A stretch of DNA of 64,000 bases from Rhynchopus euleeides (Eukaryota; Euglenozoa; Diplonemea; Diplonemida; Diplonemidae), in NCBI GenBank assembly GCA_963210315.1, contig OY723291.1, forward strand, positions 1,736,001-1,800,000, read 5' to 3'. Shown in pieces: positions 54,303-63,922 of this stretch (its first letter is position 1; every line of letters begins with the position of its first letter). Under the pieces are notes generated by a model. It was not told the origin of the DNA, made no database searches, and saw only the letters and a list, made by a program, of their open reading frames with translations. The translations under genes were made by a program, and so were the position numbers.

Positions 54303-56471
54303 ATGGCAACCCATTCACGGCATGTGCGACGCGGGGATGTCCCCTACCTCATGGTTGCGCAGTCGTGGGGGTGTGAGCTAGAGGAGGCGCTGGAAGCACG
54401 GGGGGGGGCGGCACGGCCTGTCGGGCACCTCCGGCCGCAGCTCGAGTTCAAAGGTTCGGAGTTTGCGCAGTGGTTTGACAAGCTGTTCTGCGGAGGCACC
54501 GCACCGCCCTGCGGGCAGAGCGCTGTGGAGGTCGGTTCGAAGCTGCTGCAGCTGGATATCTTCAGCCCCACAGCCGACAAGTCGACCACCACGACACTGC
54601 TCTCCTCTGGAACCCCCGCGTTCTTCGACTCCGGAGATGCAGCCTACACCATGGAGCACCCAAAACCCCCCTTCCCTTCAGGGTTTCCTGGAGGCCGTCC
54701 CGCTGGGGAGGCAGCCCCGACCCCACCCGGGCCTCGAGGGGCCAGCATGCTGTCAAAGAATCTGTTTTCCAACATCGCGTGCGTGTTTAAGAAGCCCCCT
54801 CCTGACGCTTCGGAGAGGGAGATGGAGGAGCACAACTTTATAAAAGAGGGGCTGATGTACTTCGACCCCCCCGCGACGGACGAGACAGCGGTGGACTACC
54901 AGGTCCACCTGGTGTCGGGGGTGTTCACCTTGGTGGATATCGTGTCGCACATCACCTCCAAGAGAAACCACCCATCGGACACCACGGGGCCCCCCATTGT
55001 AAAAATCGGAAAAAGCCTGCTGATTCTCGCCCCCCTAACAAACCCAGACAGGGTTGTGAGGACTGTCTACCTCCTCCTAGGTGCCCCCGAGACAGCCGCG
55101 GAGTCGCACCTCCGGTACGTCGGGGCGCAGTTCCGCCAGGCCCTCCTCTTCCTCCTCGGCCCCCTCGAGGACCTCTTCGACCGCGTCTCCGAAACAACCT
55201 TCGACAAGGCGATAGCCGACGCCGCAGCTGACGTGAAGCGGGTCGTCTGCCCCACGGGGTGGCACATCCCGTCCATCCCCTACACCCCCTCCAGCACCTC
55301 CGCCTTGACCTACCGCCTCGGGGGGAAGTGCGTCTCCTCAACCCTCGGAGCCTATGTGAGAGCCTCCAGCCTTTTGGAGCGTGTGATGGACACCCGGCAT
55401 GAGGTTCTCGGGGCAGCTCTCTTCCACGACCCCCTCGGGCAGGGCGGTGCGGCGAAGAGCACCACGCCCACCAGCAACGGGGGGGCGAGAGGGGCGGCTG
55501 CGCCGCCCGCAGGACTAGGGGGCGCCTACGGCCTCCCGGCGCAGGTGCTGGCGTATGAGCTCCCCGAGGGAGTCCTCAAGCTGGTGAGAGTTGCCGCCGC
55601 GGAGGTGTTTGGCAACTCTCCCTTCCAGGCCCAGCCGCAGGCTGGGGTCACATCCTCATCTTCATCCTCATCCTCTTCGTCCCTCGCAGGAGGGGGTGGT
55701 GGTGGTGGTGGTGGCGGTGCCCCGTCCTTCTCCTTGTTCCCCCCGGGGAACTCCTTCACCACCACATCCTACGACGGGTTGTGGCTGCGTATCAACCCGA
55801 CACGCCATGCCTACAAACGCCGCCTCTCCGGCTCCGAGGAGGTTGCCTGCTTCCCTGTGTGGCTCTCCACAGAGGATGAGGACCCTGTCCCCTGCGGGCC
55901 GGGGCTTTTCCCAAGCCACATGCGTGAGGTGACGGAGAGGGGGGCGTATTTCGGGCTCTACCTGCAGAGGTCGAACGATGTGTGCTGTGCAGTGTTGGTG
56001 GGGCTGTCCGATCTGTGGCTTTTGGGGGATGTCCTGACGGAGATGTTGTGTGTGGAGATGGCGGGGTTGGACACCGCGCTGCGGCCGCCGCAGCAGCCGG
56101 ATGATGGGGACCCGTCGAGGTCGTTTGTGGTGTGGAGTGCGGCGGATGAGTCGATCTCGGCGAGCAATCCCACTGACACCGCCCTCCTCGCGCACTGCGC
56201 GCAGATTAAGTTTATGCAAGACTCCCTGAGGGAGGGCTCGGAGGAAAATAATGGCGGCGGCGGCAGCGGCGCCCCGCAGCAGCTGAACCGTTTTCTCCTG
56301 TATAAATCCTCTTCCCAGCAGTACGTCAGCTCCCGCAAGTTTGCGGGGAGCCAGTCTTTCTTCTTCACCCCTGAGACCGCCAGGGCAGGCCCCCTTGCCG
56401 TTGCGCCCAAGATAGGCACCGTCGAGGATATCGCGAAATTCCACCTCGGACCCTTCCCCTGTCTCATCTGA
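54303..56471 (+). CDS. Gene X, complete copy (hypothetical, possibly longin-like)
   Basis: 722 residues from the ATG at 54303, no intron seen. The frame is open upstream to 54108, but that part is low-complexity. Not confidently recognised. Residues about 155-320 (HNFIKEGLMYFDPP, HLVSGVFTLVDIVSHI, VKIGKSLLILAP) alternate strands and helices in a way that recalls the longin domain of CCZ1/HPS4-type vesicle-traffic proteins. This is a weak structural impression only. A disordered centre contains a Ser(10) run and a Gly(10) run (near 55656-55720). The C-terminal 250 residues are globular, with several Cys and aromatic residues. No signal peptide or membrane segment. An N-terminal copy forms the front of the chimera at 48521. 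Confidence 0.65.
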   Translation: MATHSRHVRRGDVPYLMVAQSWGCELEEALEARGGAARPVGHLRPQLEFKGSEFAQWFDKLFCGGTAPPCGQSAVEVGSKLLQLDIFSPTADKSTTTTLLSSGTPAFFDSGDAAYTMEHPKPPFPSGFPGGRPAGEAAPTPPGPRGASMLSKNLFSNIACVFKKPPPDASEREMEEHNFIKEGLMYFDPPATDETAVDYQVHLVSGVFTLVDIVSHITSKRNHPSDTTGPPIVKIGKSLLILAPLTNPDRVVRTVYLLLGAPETAAESHLRYVGAQFRQALLFLLGPLEDLFDRVSETTFDKAIADAAADVKRVVCPTGWHIPSIPYTPSSTSALTYRLGGKCVSSTLGAYVRASSLLERVMDTRHEVLGAALFHDPLGQGGAAKSTTPTSNGGARGAAAPPAGLGGAYGLPAQVLAYELPEGVLKLVRVAAAEVFGNSPFQAQPQAGVTSSSSSSSSSSLAGGGGGGGGGGAPSFSLFPPGNSFTTTSYDGLWLRINPTRHAYKRRLSGSEEVACFPVWLSTEDEDPVPCGPGLFPSHMREVTERGAYFGLYLQRSNDVCCAVLVGLSDLWLLGDVLTEMLCVEMAGLDTALRPPQQPDDGDPSRSFVVWSAADESISASNPTDTALLAHCAQIKFMQDSLREGSEENNGGGGSGAPQQLNRFLLYKSSSQQYVSSRKFAGSQSFFFTPETARAGPLAVAPKIGTVEDIAKFHLGPFPCLI

Positions 56472-56796
56472 GCGTGATCGGATCGGGAGAGGGGGGGGGG
56501 GGAGTGGTGAAGCCAGGCATCGCCAATCCCCCTGCGGGTTGCATGCACGCCTTTCGTGCCTTGGGGTGTGTGAGTTGTGGCGTGGGGTTGGGGTGGGGGG
56601 GGGGGAGGTCGCAGTGTGGCATACGTTTTTGGTTTTACAGTCTCCTCCCCCCCCCCCCCTCCCTCCCTCCCCCCCTCTCCGGTGCCCCTCGTGCGCTCGT
56701 CTCTCTCGTGTGGTGTGTTATATAACAAGTGATCTTTTTTGTCCCACAAAAAAATAGGGTTATTTACGATAATGCCCTGTTTTTTTTGAAAGTTTC

Positions 56797-57390
56797 GCGA
56801 TAATGCCACTTTTCAAAAAGTGGCATTTTCGCGAAAAAAAAGTGGCATTATCGCGAAAAAAAAGTGGCATTATCGCGAAGAAAAAAGTGGCACCCAAAAA
56901 AGTGGCATTATCGCGAAAAAAAAGTGGCATTATCGCAAATGCCACCTAAACTATCCAGTACGCACAGGCCCCCCCCCCAGCCGTAGGCCAGGGGGTCCAC
57001 AGGGCCCCCCCAAGCCAGGGCTCAGGGGGGGCCCAGGGGGCTTTGGCCAGGCCACAGGGGCACAGGCCAAAAAAGTGGTACTGAAAAAGTGGCATTATCG
57101 CGAAAAAAAAGTGGCATTATCGCAAATGCCACCTAAACTATCCAGTACACACAGGCCCCCCCCCCAGCCGTAGGCCAGGGGGGCCCCCAGAGCCCCCCTA
57201 AGCAGTGCTCAGGTTCAGGCAGGGGGGGTCAGCACACAGGCCCCCCACTCAGGGGGGGCCTTGGCCGGGCCAAAAAAGTGGTACTGAAAAAGTGGCATTA
57301 TCGCGAAAAAAAAGTGGCATTATCACAAATGCCACCTAAACGATCCAGTACACACAGGCCCCCCCCCCCCAGCCGTAGGCCAGGGGGTCA
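56797..57390. repeat. Satellite-like repeats with AAAGTGGCATTATCGCG motif
   Basis: Several direct copies of AAAAAGTGGCATTATCGCG and an inverted pair at 56797-56835. They are embedded in a larger unit of about 190 bp (starting near 56936, 57124 and 57316) that also contains ATGCCACCTAAACTATCCAG and long C/G blocks. A diverged partial unit lies at 58200-58325. Confidence 0.85.
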
Positions 57391-57399
57391 GGCATGTCG

Positions 57400-57615
57400 C
57401 TAAGCGTCGACCGTCGACCCAGTGGAACTGGGTTGACGCTTGGTCGAGGCTTGGAGCGTCGACCCAGTGGAACTGGGTTGCCATTCAAGCCTGGACCAAG
57501 CGTCAACCCATTTATTACGCTGGGTCGACGCTAACCTAGCGTTGACCCGGTTACACTGGGTCGACGCTCACCAAGCGTCGACCAAGCGTCAACCTACTTT
57601 CACTGGGTCGACGTC
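57400..57615. repeat. Cluster of palindromic GTCGACCCAGT...CTGGGTTGAC units
   Basis: At least four short palindromes built from GCGTCGACC and its complement, with GTGGAACTGGG or related loops. Unit orientation varies and the spacing is 30-50 bp. Confidence 0.85.
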
Positions 57616-57634
57616 GAAGAGAGTATGGTTTTGC

Positions 57635-57870
57635 AGGAACAGATGCTCACTACCGTGGCCTCCGGCGGCTGGGGGGCTCCGCCCCCCAGACCCCCTGTGG
57701 CGTATGTCTCGTACTCAAGTCATTCGATTCCCACCAGGTCAGGGAATCCAACCACTCCAATAGCCTCAGGGACGCAGCCAACTCACACAGAATCTGCCCA
57801 CAATGAACAGATGTTCACTACCGTGGCCTCCGGCGGCTGGGGGGCTCTGCCCCCCAGACCCCCCATCTCG
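57635..57870. repeat. Direct repeats with GC-rich hairpin
   Basis: A roughly 60-bp segment (GAACAGATG...ACTACCGTGGCCTCCGGCGG followed by a GGGGGGCTCCGCCCCCC hairpin) occurs at about 57640-57700 and 57807-57867, with three differences that I noticed. Confidence 0.85.
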
Positions 57871-60225
57871 CGTGTCCGTCTCGTAACCAAGTCCTTGCGC
57901 TTCAACGGCCGTGGCATATCAGGGGGTAGCGTCGAAATCATGGTCCCGAAACCATTTTGTGGGTTTCCTCCGGCACCCGAGTGGCGCGAGCGGGAGAGGA
58001 ACCACGGAAGGAACCCAGCGCCTTACACCGTGCCCACCTAGTGGTCCACCGATGGGGAAATGAGGCAACAACACGAGCGCGCGCGAAGCGCGCGCGAGAA
58101 AAATTTGCCCCTAGTGTTTTCCCCCCTGACCCCCCCCCCCCCCCCCCAAAACAGGAGCGTCAACCCACCAAATCTCCAAAATCGAAAAGTTAGCGACAGG
58201 CCTGCCAGGGGGTCCCCCCAGACCCCCCCTGAGCAGTGCTCAGGGGGGGCAGGGGGGGTCAGCACACAGGCCCCCCACTCAGGGGGGGCCTTTGGCCGGG
58301 CGAAAAAGTGGTACTGAACCCCTCCCCCAGCTGGGGGCTAAAGGGGGGGTCCTCGGGCTGACCCCGGGCAACCTCGTGCCGGGACCTGTCATAGACTTGT
58401 GCTATTCGAGGGACCAGCTACTAGGCTCCGTGGTCGAATTTGTTTGAAAAGGCCTTGACCAAAGGCAAATGAAACTTTCGCCCCCCCAAGGATCGCACCA
58501 CTTCATCTCAGGACTTCCCTCCCACACTCCCACACGTGATTCGCCCCCTCAGAGCCAGACTACTGTTTCAGAACTGTACACCCCTCTCCACACGTCCACT
58601 GGCTCCCCCGCTGAATGCGACGAACAGTGCGACATGCCAAACCTCCCCTTATAGAGTTTTAACGGCGCCGCGTTGTTGACGGTGGGGTAAACAGAGCCCA
58701 GGCGGGTATTACCTACCGCTTTGTATGCCTTGCTTAGGGTGTCCCCTTTTCACCAGTCAACATGCGTGCATGCCTCCGTCCTAGGTCACCAATGATCGTG
58801 CCTCAAGAAAGTGTACAGTTCCTTCCCAGTAGCCCTTCCGTTCTGCGAGTCCGAATCACGCAGTCCCTCGAATCCATGGTGCTTTCCAGAAAATTCAGAA
58901 ACCCACCCACAGTCAAAGTTGAAAGGGGGCCGTGACCAGAGGCTATAAACGTTTAAAAGTCTTTCGCAAGCCGAAGTCGTACGACAGACCACGGGAATGT
59001 CAGAAAACAGCAGACGGGTTTGACCCCGCTGCTGCTCCTCGACAGACCCGCAACCAGCGCCAGAGCCAACTGCAAGCGTGACACACATACCGTAGCGTCG
59101 AAAAGAGAAGTTATGCACAACGACCCGTGTGGTCGAAGTGGCTAACCCTGTGAGACAGAATTGACGCTGGAAAATCCACCATTTTGTGGGCGTCAAGACT
59201 GGTGGTGTGGTGGCTGTCCTGTGTCATCTTGCACTCCTGAGAGCGCAAAGAAACGATGCGACGCAAGGAGCCAGCAGTCCTGGCGGAGGGGGGGCTCAAG
59301 AGCAACGGAGGTGGCCGCCACGCGGCGTCCTGCATCTGGCGGCACGATGTCCAGCACACCGCAGCATAGCATGTTGTCAGAAAGTGAAACGCTATCACCC
59401 ACCCCTTCGAACTGATTCAGAGGCTGGATCTGTTTGAGGGAGTGTGGAGGCCGGGAGTGGCGTTCTAAACAAGAAGAGGCAAAGTGTGGCCTCGAGGGGG
59501 TGAACAGGGTGTCGCAAGAGAACCAGGGGTGGTGGAGCAAGGGCAGTCAGGACTCAGGAGTTCGGGTGGTTTGCACAGTGGGGAGGAATCGCATGACAAA
59601 TAGCAGGCCCAGGGGGGTTTGTTTGCTCGGTGCGCTCCGCGCTGCTGATTCACGTGTTGTGTGTGCCGGGGGGGGTGGGGGTGGGACAGAAGCATTTTTT
59701 TCTTTGAAGAAACCCAACGAAGAAGAAGAAGAAAAAAAGGTAATGCAGAAGCCACAACAGAATAGCTGTGGCTTATGCGCTCCGCTCCCCCCCTCCCCTC
59801 CCCACACCGAGCCCTCCCCCCCTTGGTCTTGATGCAATACCACCGACCGGCATGTCCCTTCTCTCCGACCGCCACCCTCACACCCCCTCAGAGCACACAC
59901 ACATACACAGAGACGTGCTCGCCTTCCTGCATGCGTGCAGTACGCAGGCCTGTGGAGGCGAGCGTTGGCGCCTGACCCCATATTGGCCCCACACCACCCC
60001 TCCCCTCCCAAGACACAGCTTCGCATCTGTCTTGCCCTACCACTTACCCACCCACCCCACCCCCCCTCATATAATGGTGCTTCTCCCACGGAGTTGTATC
60101 TGATCAACAGCGACAAAGAAGCCCCTCCCCCCCCGTCTAGATTCTGATAACCAACCACTCCCGATTTCTCTCTCTCTCTCTCCTTTCTCTCTTCTTCTCC
60201 ACACCCCGTTCACTCTCCGCACGCA

Positions 60226-61320
60226 ATGCACCGGCTGCCGAGGCGTGGTTTGCAGACAGATGCACCTCTCTCTTCTCTGTCCGACACCACCGATGTAGCC
60301 GCTGCCACCCTCGCGGCATTCCTGCATCGGGTGTTCTGGGCGCACCTCCTGTCAGCGCTGTGGGGCAGGAGCCCTGCCTTCTGCCTGCGCGCGGCACACA
60401 AGCTGATGCCGCTCCTCCTGATGCTGCGGCATCAGCAGCCGGTGCGGGACCCCTTCGCGCCGCACCGCATGGAGCGGAGGGTGAGCCGCTCCTGCGTGCC
60501 TGGGAAACGGAGGAACACCGAGCTGTACAGCACGCCCCTCCCTGTCCTCAACAGGATCAACCACGCCCGCAAGGTCAGCCATGCAGCCGCCCTGCTGCAG
60601 CTTGCCGCGAGGGACGGCAGCGCCGCCAACGGGAGTGGCGAAACAGGGTCGGGCCCCCCTCCCGACGGGGGTGCCGGCGCGCTGCCGCCACCCCCCTGCC
60701 GCCCTGCCACGACGCTTGGGCATTCCCGGGAGCCCCTGCCGTCGCTGGTGCGTCCTTTGGATCTGGGCACCGTGCCCCGGGAGGCTGTTGCGAAGGCCGC
60801 GAAGCGGCTGGTGAGGTTTCCCAAGAGGCGGGAGCAGCCCGCGTGGCTGCAAACGGCGTACGGCTCGGGCAGCGGGCCCAGGGAGGGGGCGGCGAAGGCG
60901 CAGAGGAGGAGGGACGCCGCCAGGGGGAAGCTGCCGTACCATGAGGCGAAGCCGTGGGGCGTGTCGCGGTGCAAATCGCGGCCCAAATCGCAGCAGGAGG
61001 TGCGGCAGCGGGTGGCGGCGTGGGGTGCGATGCAGGTTGCCGGTGGTGGAGGTGGTGGGGGTGGAGGTGCCGGCCAAGTGGAGGCCGAAGTGGAGGTTCC
61101 CTTCCTGCGGCAGCACAGGCGTGTCCCCCTTGAGGCCGAGGAGACCGCCGAGAGGGTTGCCGTGGAGGTGCAGTCGCTGCGAGTGCTGGAGGCGTGGCGC
61201 CGTGAGCACATCGAGGCGTCGGAGCCCCTCAGGCGGTCTGTGCTGTGGGATACTTCGGTCGTGTGCAGGGCGATTGTGGAGTCGGCCTCCTGGCAGCCGG
61301 TGCCGTTCCAGCTCCTCTGA
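60226..61320 (+). CDS. Hypothetical basic protein
   Basis: 364 residues, no intron seen. Not recognised. It has an Arg/Ala-rich composition with a hydrophobic helix-like stretch at about residues 25-70, a Gly/Pro-rich disordered segment (about 135-165), a strongly basic middle (KRLVRFPKRREQPAW; about 195-215), a Gly(9) run near 275 and a charged helical C-terminus. The ATG follows a CT-rich tract. GC-rich third positions and the length argue for a real gene. It is the last host gene in the window on the + strand and abuts the transposon cluster starting at about 61380. Confidence 0.55.
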   Translation: MHRLPRRGLQTDAPLSSLSDTTDVAAATLAAFLHRVFWAHLLSALWGRSPAFCLRAAHKLMPLLLMLRHQQPVRDPFAPHRMERRVSRSCVPGKRRNTELYSTPLPVLNRINHARKVSHAAALLQLAARDGSAANGSGETGSGPPPDGGAGALPPPPCRPATTLGHSREPLPSLVRPLDLGTVPREAVAKAAKRLVRFPKRREQPAWLQTAYGSGSGPREGAAKAQRRRDAARGKLPYHEAKPWGVSRCKSRPKSQQEVRQRVAAWGAMQVAGGGGGGGGGAGQVEAEVEVPFLRQHRRVPLEAEETAERVAVEVQSLRVLEAWRREHIEASEPLRRSVLWDTSVVCRAIVESASWQPVPFQLL

Positions 61321-61532
61321 TGACGTGGTGGCGTTCCTCTCGCCGCTGCGTTGCTGCGAGGGGTGGCGGGGGGGGGGGTAGGGGGGGTCATAAGCCCGTA
61401 CAAAACCAAAATTTTTGGAAGAACAGCTAGCTTTTCGCACTAAAAAGACTCGTGGCAGCGTTCGGTATCTGCACACATGCACTAGCAGGCACCGTTCGTA
61501 CAAACAAAAACTGGGTTCGTACTCAGTAGAAT

Positions 61533-61821
61533 ATGTCGCAGCTGAGCTCGGTCGATTGGAGCAAGGTCACAGTACCTGTCCTTCCTGAGGGCGTTAAGCC
61601 CGCCGAGCCGCGTGCGCGCTGCATCTTTCCGCGCTGTGCCATCGAGCACAAGAGCGCGGAGTCGGAGCAGTGCTGGAGGTGTGGGTGCCGGGGCCGGGTG
61701 ATCTGCCCTGAGTGGAAGGCAGTGTCAGGCGAAACAGGGGCCCTCAACCCGTTTGTGAAGGGCGAAGGGGCGAGCGAGTGGTGTTGCCCGCTGTGCGCGT
61801 TCGCTGTGGGAAGCGGTGTCG
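61533..61821 (+). pseudogene. Truncated zinc-finger-like ORF interrupted by the inner element
   Basis: The frame from ATG 61533 encodes about 96 residues with several Cys pairs (CIFPRC, CWRCGC, CCPLC) before it enters the inner element's terminal repeat at 61822. It ends at 61913 inside that repeat. No continuation is found after 63262. It looks like the start of an element-encoded zinc-binding protein. Function unknown. Confidence 0.45.
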
Positions 61822-61927
61822 ATACCATCAGAGCCGCCCTAATACCTGATCTGACCCGAAAATCCGACCCATACCCCCCCGGAAACTGTCTGGGGCCCAC
61901 TTGTGACACCTGATACGCACTTTTGTG

Positions 61928-62776
61928 ATGATTTTTTGGGGTCCTAAAAAATGTACCTCAGTTTCGTACCTTGCCTTTGTACCTGAACCACTCCCGACCG
62001 CATTATTTCGTTCTTTGCAAGGGAAGGGTGTCACTACGCTCACTCAGCACGCCGAGCAACACATGCCGCGTGCCCAGGGCCTCGCAGAGGTGTCAGATGC
62101 TGCTGCAGAGGAGTACCTTGCTCGAAAGACGCTCGCCAAACGGGAGATGTGCGGGGTCTCGGCAGAGAGCGTTGTGGCAGACCTGCGTAAAAAGAAAACG
62201 GCACACGACATCGGTGAGGCGACATTATTTCGGGCGCTCCGTCGGGCTGGGTACATAGGAGAGCGAGTGGGACGTGGTGACGACAGATATATGCAGTGGT
62301 GCATCAACTGCACGCACGTGCGGGAAAAGCGGCGTTCCTTGCTAGCCAAGAAAGATGTCACCTGCACTCCTACTCCTCCCACTCGTCCTGCTCCTACCCC
62401 CACACCAACTGATGTGGGCAGTGAGAGTGATGGCAGCTCCAGAGCAGCAGATGATCTAGGAAGCAATGAGCGGGTCAGCCGGGCAGACTACCCCAGTCTG
62501 TACCGGAAGTACGAAGCGTTGCGGGCCCGCCACCACCGCCTCCAGGAGAGGACCCGAGGGTTGAGAGTAGGGTTGTACAACGCCAGGGGAGGGTATTCCC
62601 CTGGCGTTGAGACATCCCTGGCGACCTTGCGGTCGCACTGTGTGGGGGCTGAGTCGGCAGGCAGATGCCGATCCAATGACCTTGTTGAGTCCCCACATGG
62701 TACACTCTCATACGTGTTGTCGAGACTGCGTGGTGTGCATATCCTGCGGGGCGCAAATTACACAGCACAATCATAA
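61928..62776 (+). CDS. Element-encoded protein, possible DNA-binding
   Basis: About 282 residues if it starts at the ATG 61928 inside the left TIR; an ATG at 62064 would give a shorter form. The region SVVADLRKKKTAHDIGEATLFRALRRAGYIG (about residues 80-115) has the spacing of a helix-turn-helix. Basic residues, a CINC pair and a Thr/Pro-rich linker follow. No catalytic triad is recognisable, so it may be a truncated transposase or an accessory DNA-binding protein. Confidence 0.45.
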   Translation: MIFWGPKKCTSVSYLAFVPEPLPTALFRSLQGKGVTTLTQHAEQHMPRAQGLAEVSDAAAEEYLARKTLAKREMCGVSAESVVADLRKKKTAHDIGEATLFRALRRAGYIGERVGRGDDRYMQWCINCTHVREKRRSLLAKKDVTCTPTPPTRPAPTPTPTDVGSESDGSSRAADDLGSNERVSRADYPSLYRKYEALRARHHRLQERTRGLRVGLYNARGGYSPGVETSLATLRSHCVGAESAGRCRSNDLVESPHGTLSYVLSRLRGVHILRGANYTAQS

Positions 62777-62811
62777 CCACTTCGGCTCTCAGGGCGTACA
62801 ATATCCCAATC

Positions 62812-63126
62812 GTGCCTTCACAGGCTAAGATCGACGAAGCAAAAGCATCTACAACGCTGCCTACTAATGCCGATGCAGCCTCCCAGGCGTACGAAGTACT
62901 CACAATGACCCATATGCGATCGAAGTACTACACCCAGAAGGTGGCTGAACTCATTCTGCTGACGCAACAACACAACATTCCCACTAATCAGGTCAAGAAA
63001 GACCTTGCCGAGGCACTGGGGAAGGCAACATGCGTGCCACCTGAGCCAGAACCACCGCAGAAAAGGCAAAGAACGAAAGAATGCGGTCGGGAGTGGTTCA
63101 GGTACAAAGGCAAGGTACGAAACTGA
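62812..63126 (+). CDS. Small element-encoded ORF, unknown
   Basis: The frame opens with an ATC/ATG-poor start near 62812 and gives about 104 residues, helical and Lys/Gln-rich. It ends in a basic PPQKRQRTK stretch that could be a nuclear localisation signal. It stops inside the right TIR. No recognised family. Confidence 0.35.
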   Translation: MPSQAKIDEAKASTTLPTNADAASQAYEVLTMTHMRSKYYTQKVAELILLTQQHNIPTNQVKKDLAEALGKATCVPPEPEPPQKRQRTKECGREWFRYKGKVRN

Positions 63127-63262
63127 GGTACATTTTTTAGGACCCCAAAAAATCATCACAAAAGTGCGCATCAGGTGTCACAAGTGGGCCCCAGACAGTT
63201 TCCGGGGGGGTATGGGTCGGATTTTCGGGTCAGATCAGGTATTAGGGCGGTTCTGATGGTAT

Positions 63263-63922
63263 GTTGAAAATTTTGGTTTTCGTACGTTTTTAGGGGGGCT
63301 TATGACCCCCCCTAGGCATACTTGTACCCCCATATGGGGAAGGCCAAAAATATGGGGAAAATATGGGGGGAATATGGGGGGTTTTTCAAGTCCTGTTCCC
63401 CCATATTTCCCCCATATGGGGGATATATGGGGGAAAACCCAGGGGTTCCTCAGGTGGAAGCAGTCAGCAAACAGTTCTCTTCGTTCTGCTTTTCACAGGG
63501 TGTGAAGTCAGCCACTGACAGGGGACGTCTAGCACCTTGCAGAGCCATCTCACCTCGTCGCTTTCTGCAGAGAGGAAACGCCCGGCTGAAGTGCTCGAGT
63601 CAGACCACAAAAGGTGCTGTGAGAGTGCCGACCGCCACTTTCTTCAAGTCTGAGTAGCGGTCATCAGAGCATGCTGTCCAGTAGTCCTGTCTTTGCTGGC
63701 AGAACAGTTGCGTCCTGCAGCCAGTCCTTGTACTGGCCTTCACGGGTCTCATTCCACCCGGCAGATGCAGCTTGAACATGTCAAGCTGCCTGGTGACGAG
63801 CGTCGACTCCGACTTTTCGGCGCTCAGAGCGGTCAAAAGCGGCGGAAGCGCCTGACACCAGAATGCACTGCTTGTGAATTCCCTTGTCTAATTAAGGACC
63901 TCAGAAAACCAAAATTTTCAAC
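63263..63922. other. Spacer between inverted TIR copies
   Basis: Contains an ATATGGGG-rich, partly palindromic stretch (63326-63440) and short ORFs of unknown meaning. Sequences 63263-63281 and 63904-63922 are inverted copies that continue the TIR homology outwards. Confidence 0.6.

Larger units (their letters stand above)
43929..55492. repeat. 5,782-bp tandem duplication (two copies)
   Basis: Copy 1 is 43929-49710 and copy 2 is 49711-55492. Every stretch I compared is identical, including a 13-C homopolymer (near 47860 and 53642). Copy 1 begins inside the glycosidase gene and ends inside gene X. The junction (49711-49712) has a GG shared by both parents, so there is only about 2 bp of microhomology. 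Flanking sequence diverges immediately at 43928/49710 and 49713/55495. Confidence 0.93.
56472..60225. other. Intergenic, repeat-rich
   Basis: Holds the repeat blocks listed separately (56797-57390, 57400-57615, 57635-57870). From 58440 to 60160 there is no recognisable gene. CT-rich leader sequence at 60170-60205 precedes the next ATG. Confidence 0.6.
61822..63262. mobile_element. Inner TIR transposon with 197-bp terminal inverted repeats
   Basis: The left TIR 61822-62018 and right TIR 63066-63262 are inverted copies of equal length (197 nt) with only a handful of mismatches. They start ATACCATCAG. The total length is 1,441 bp. The start of the same TIR recurs at 63923-64000, running off the window edge. 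Two ORFs lie between the TIRs. No clear target duplication. The superfamily is not assigned. Confidence 0.8.
61380..63313. mobile_element. Outer element with GGGGGGTCATAAGCCC ends
   Basis: The left end (61380-61417) reads GGGGGGTCATAAGCCC and ACCAAAATTTT. The right end (63266-63313) is its inverted counterpart, with an extra stretch in the middle. It encloses the inner element at 61822-63262. The exact limits and any target duplication are unclear because the flanks are also G/C runs. Confidence 0.55.
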
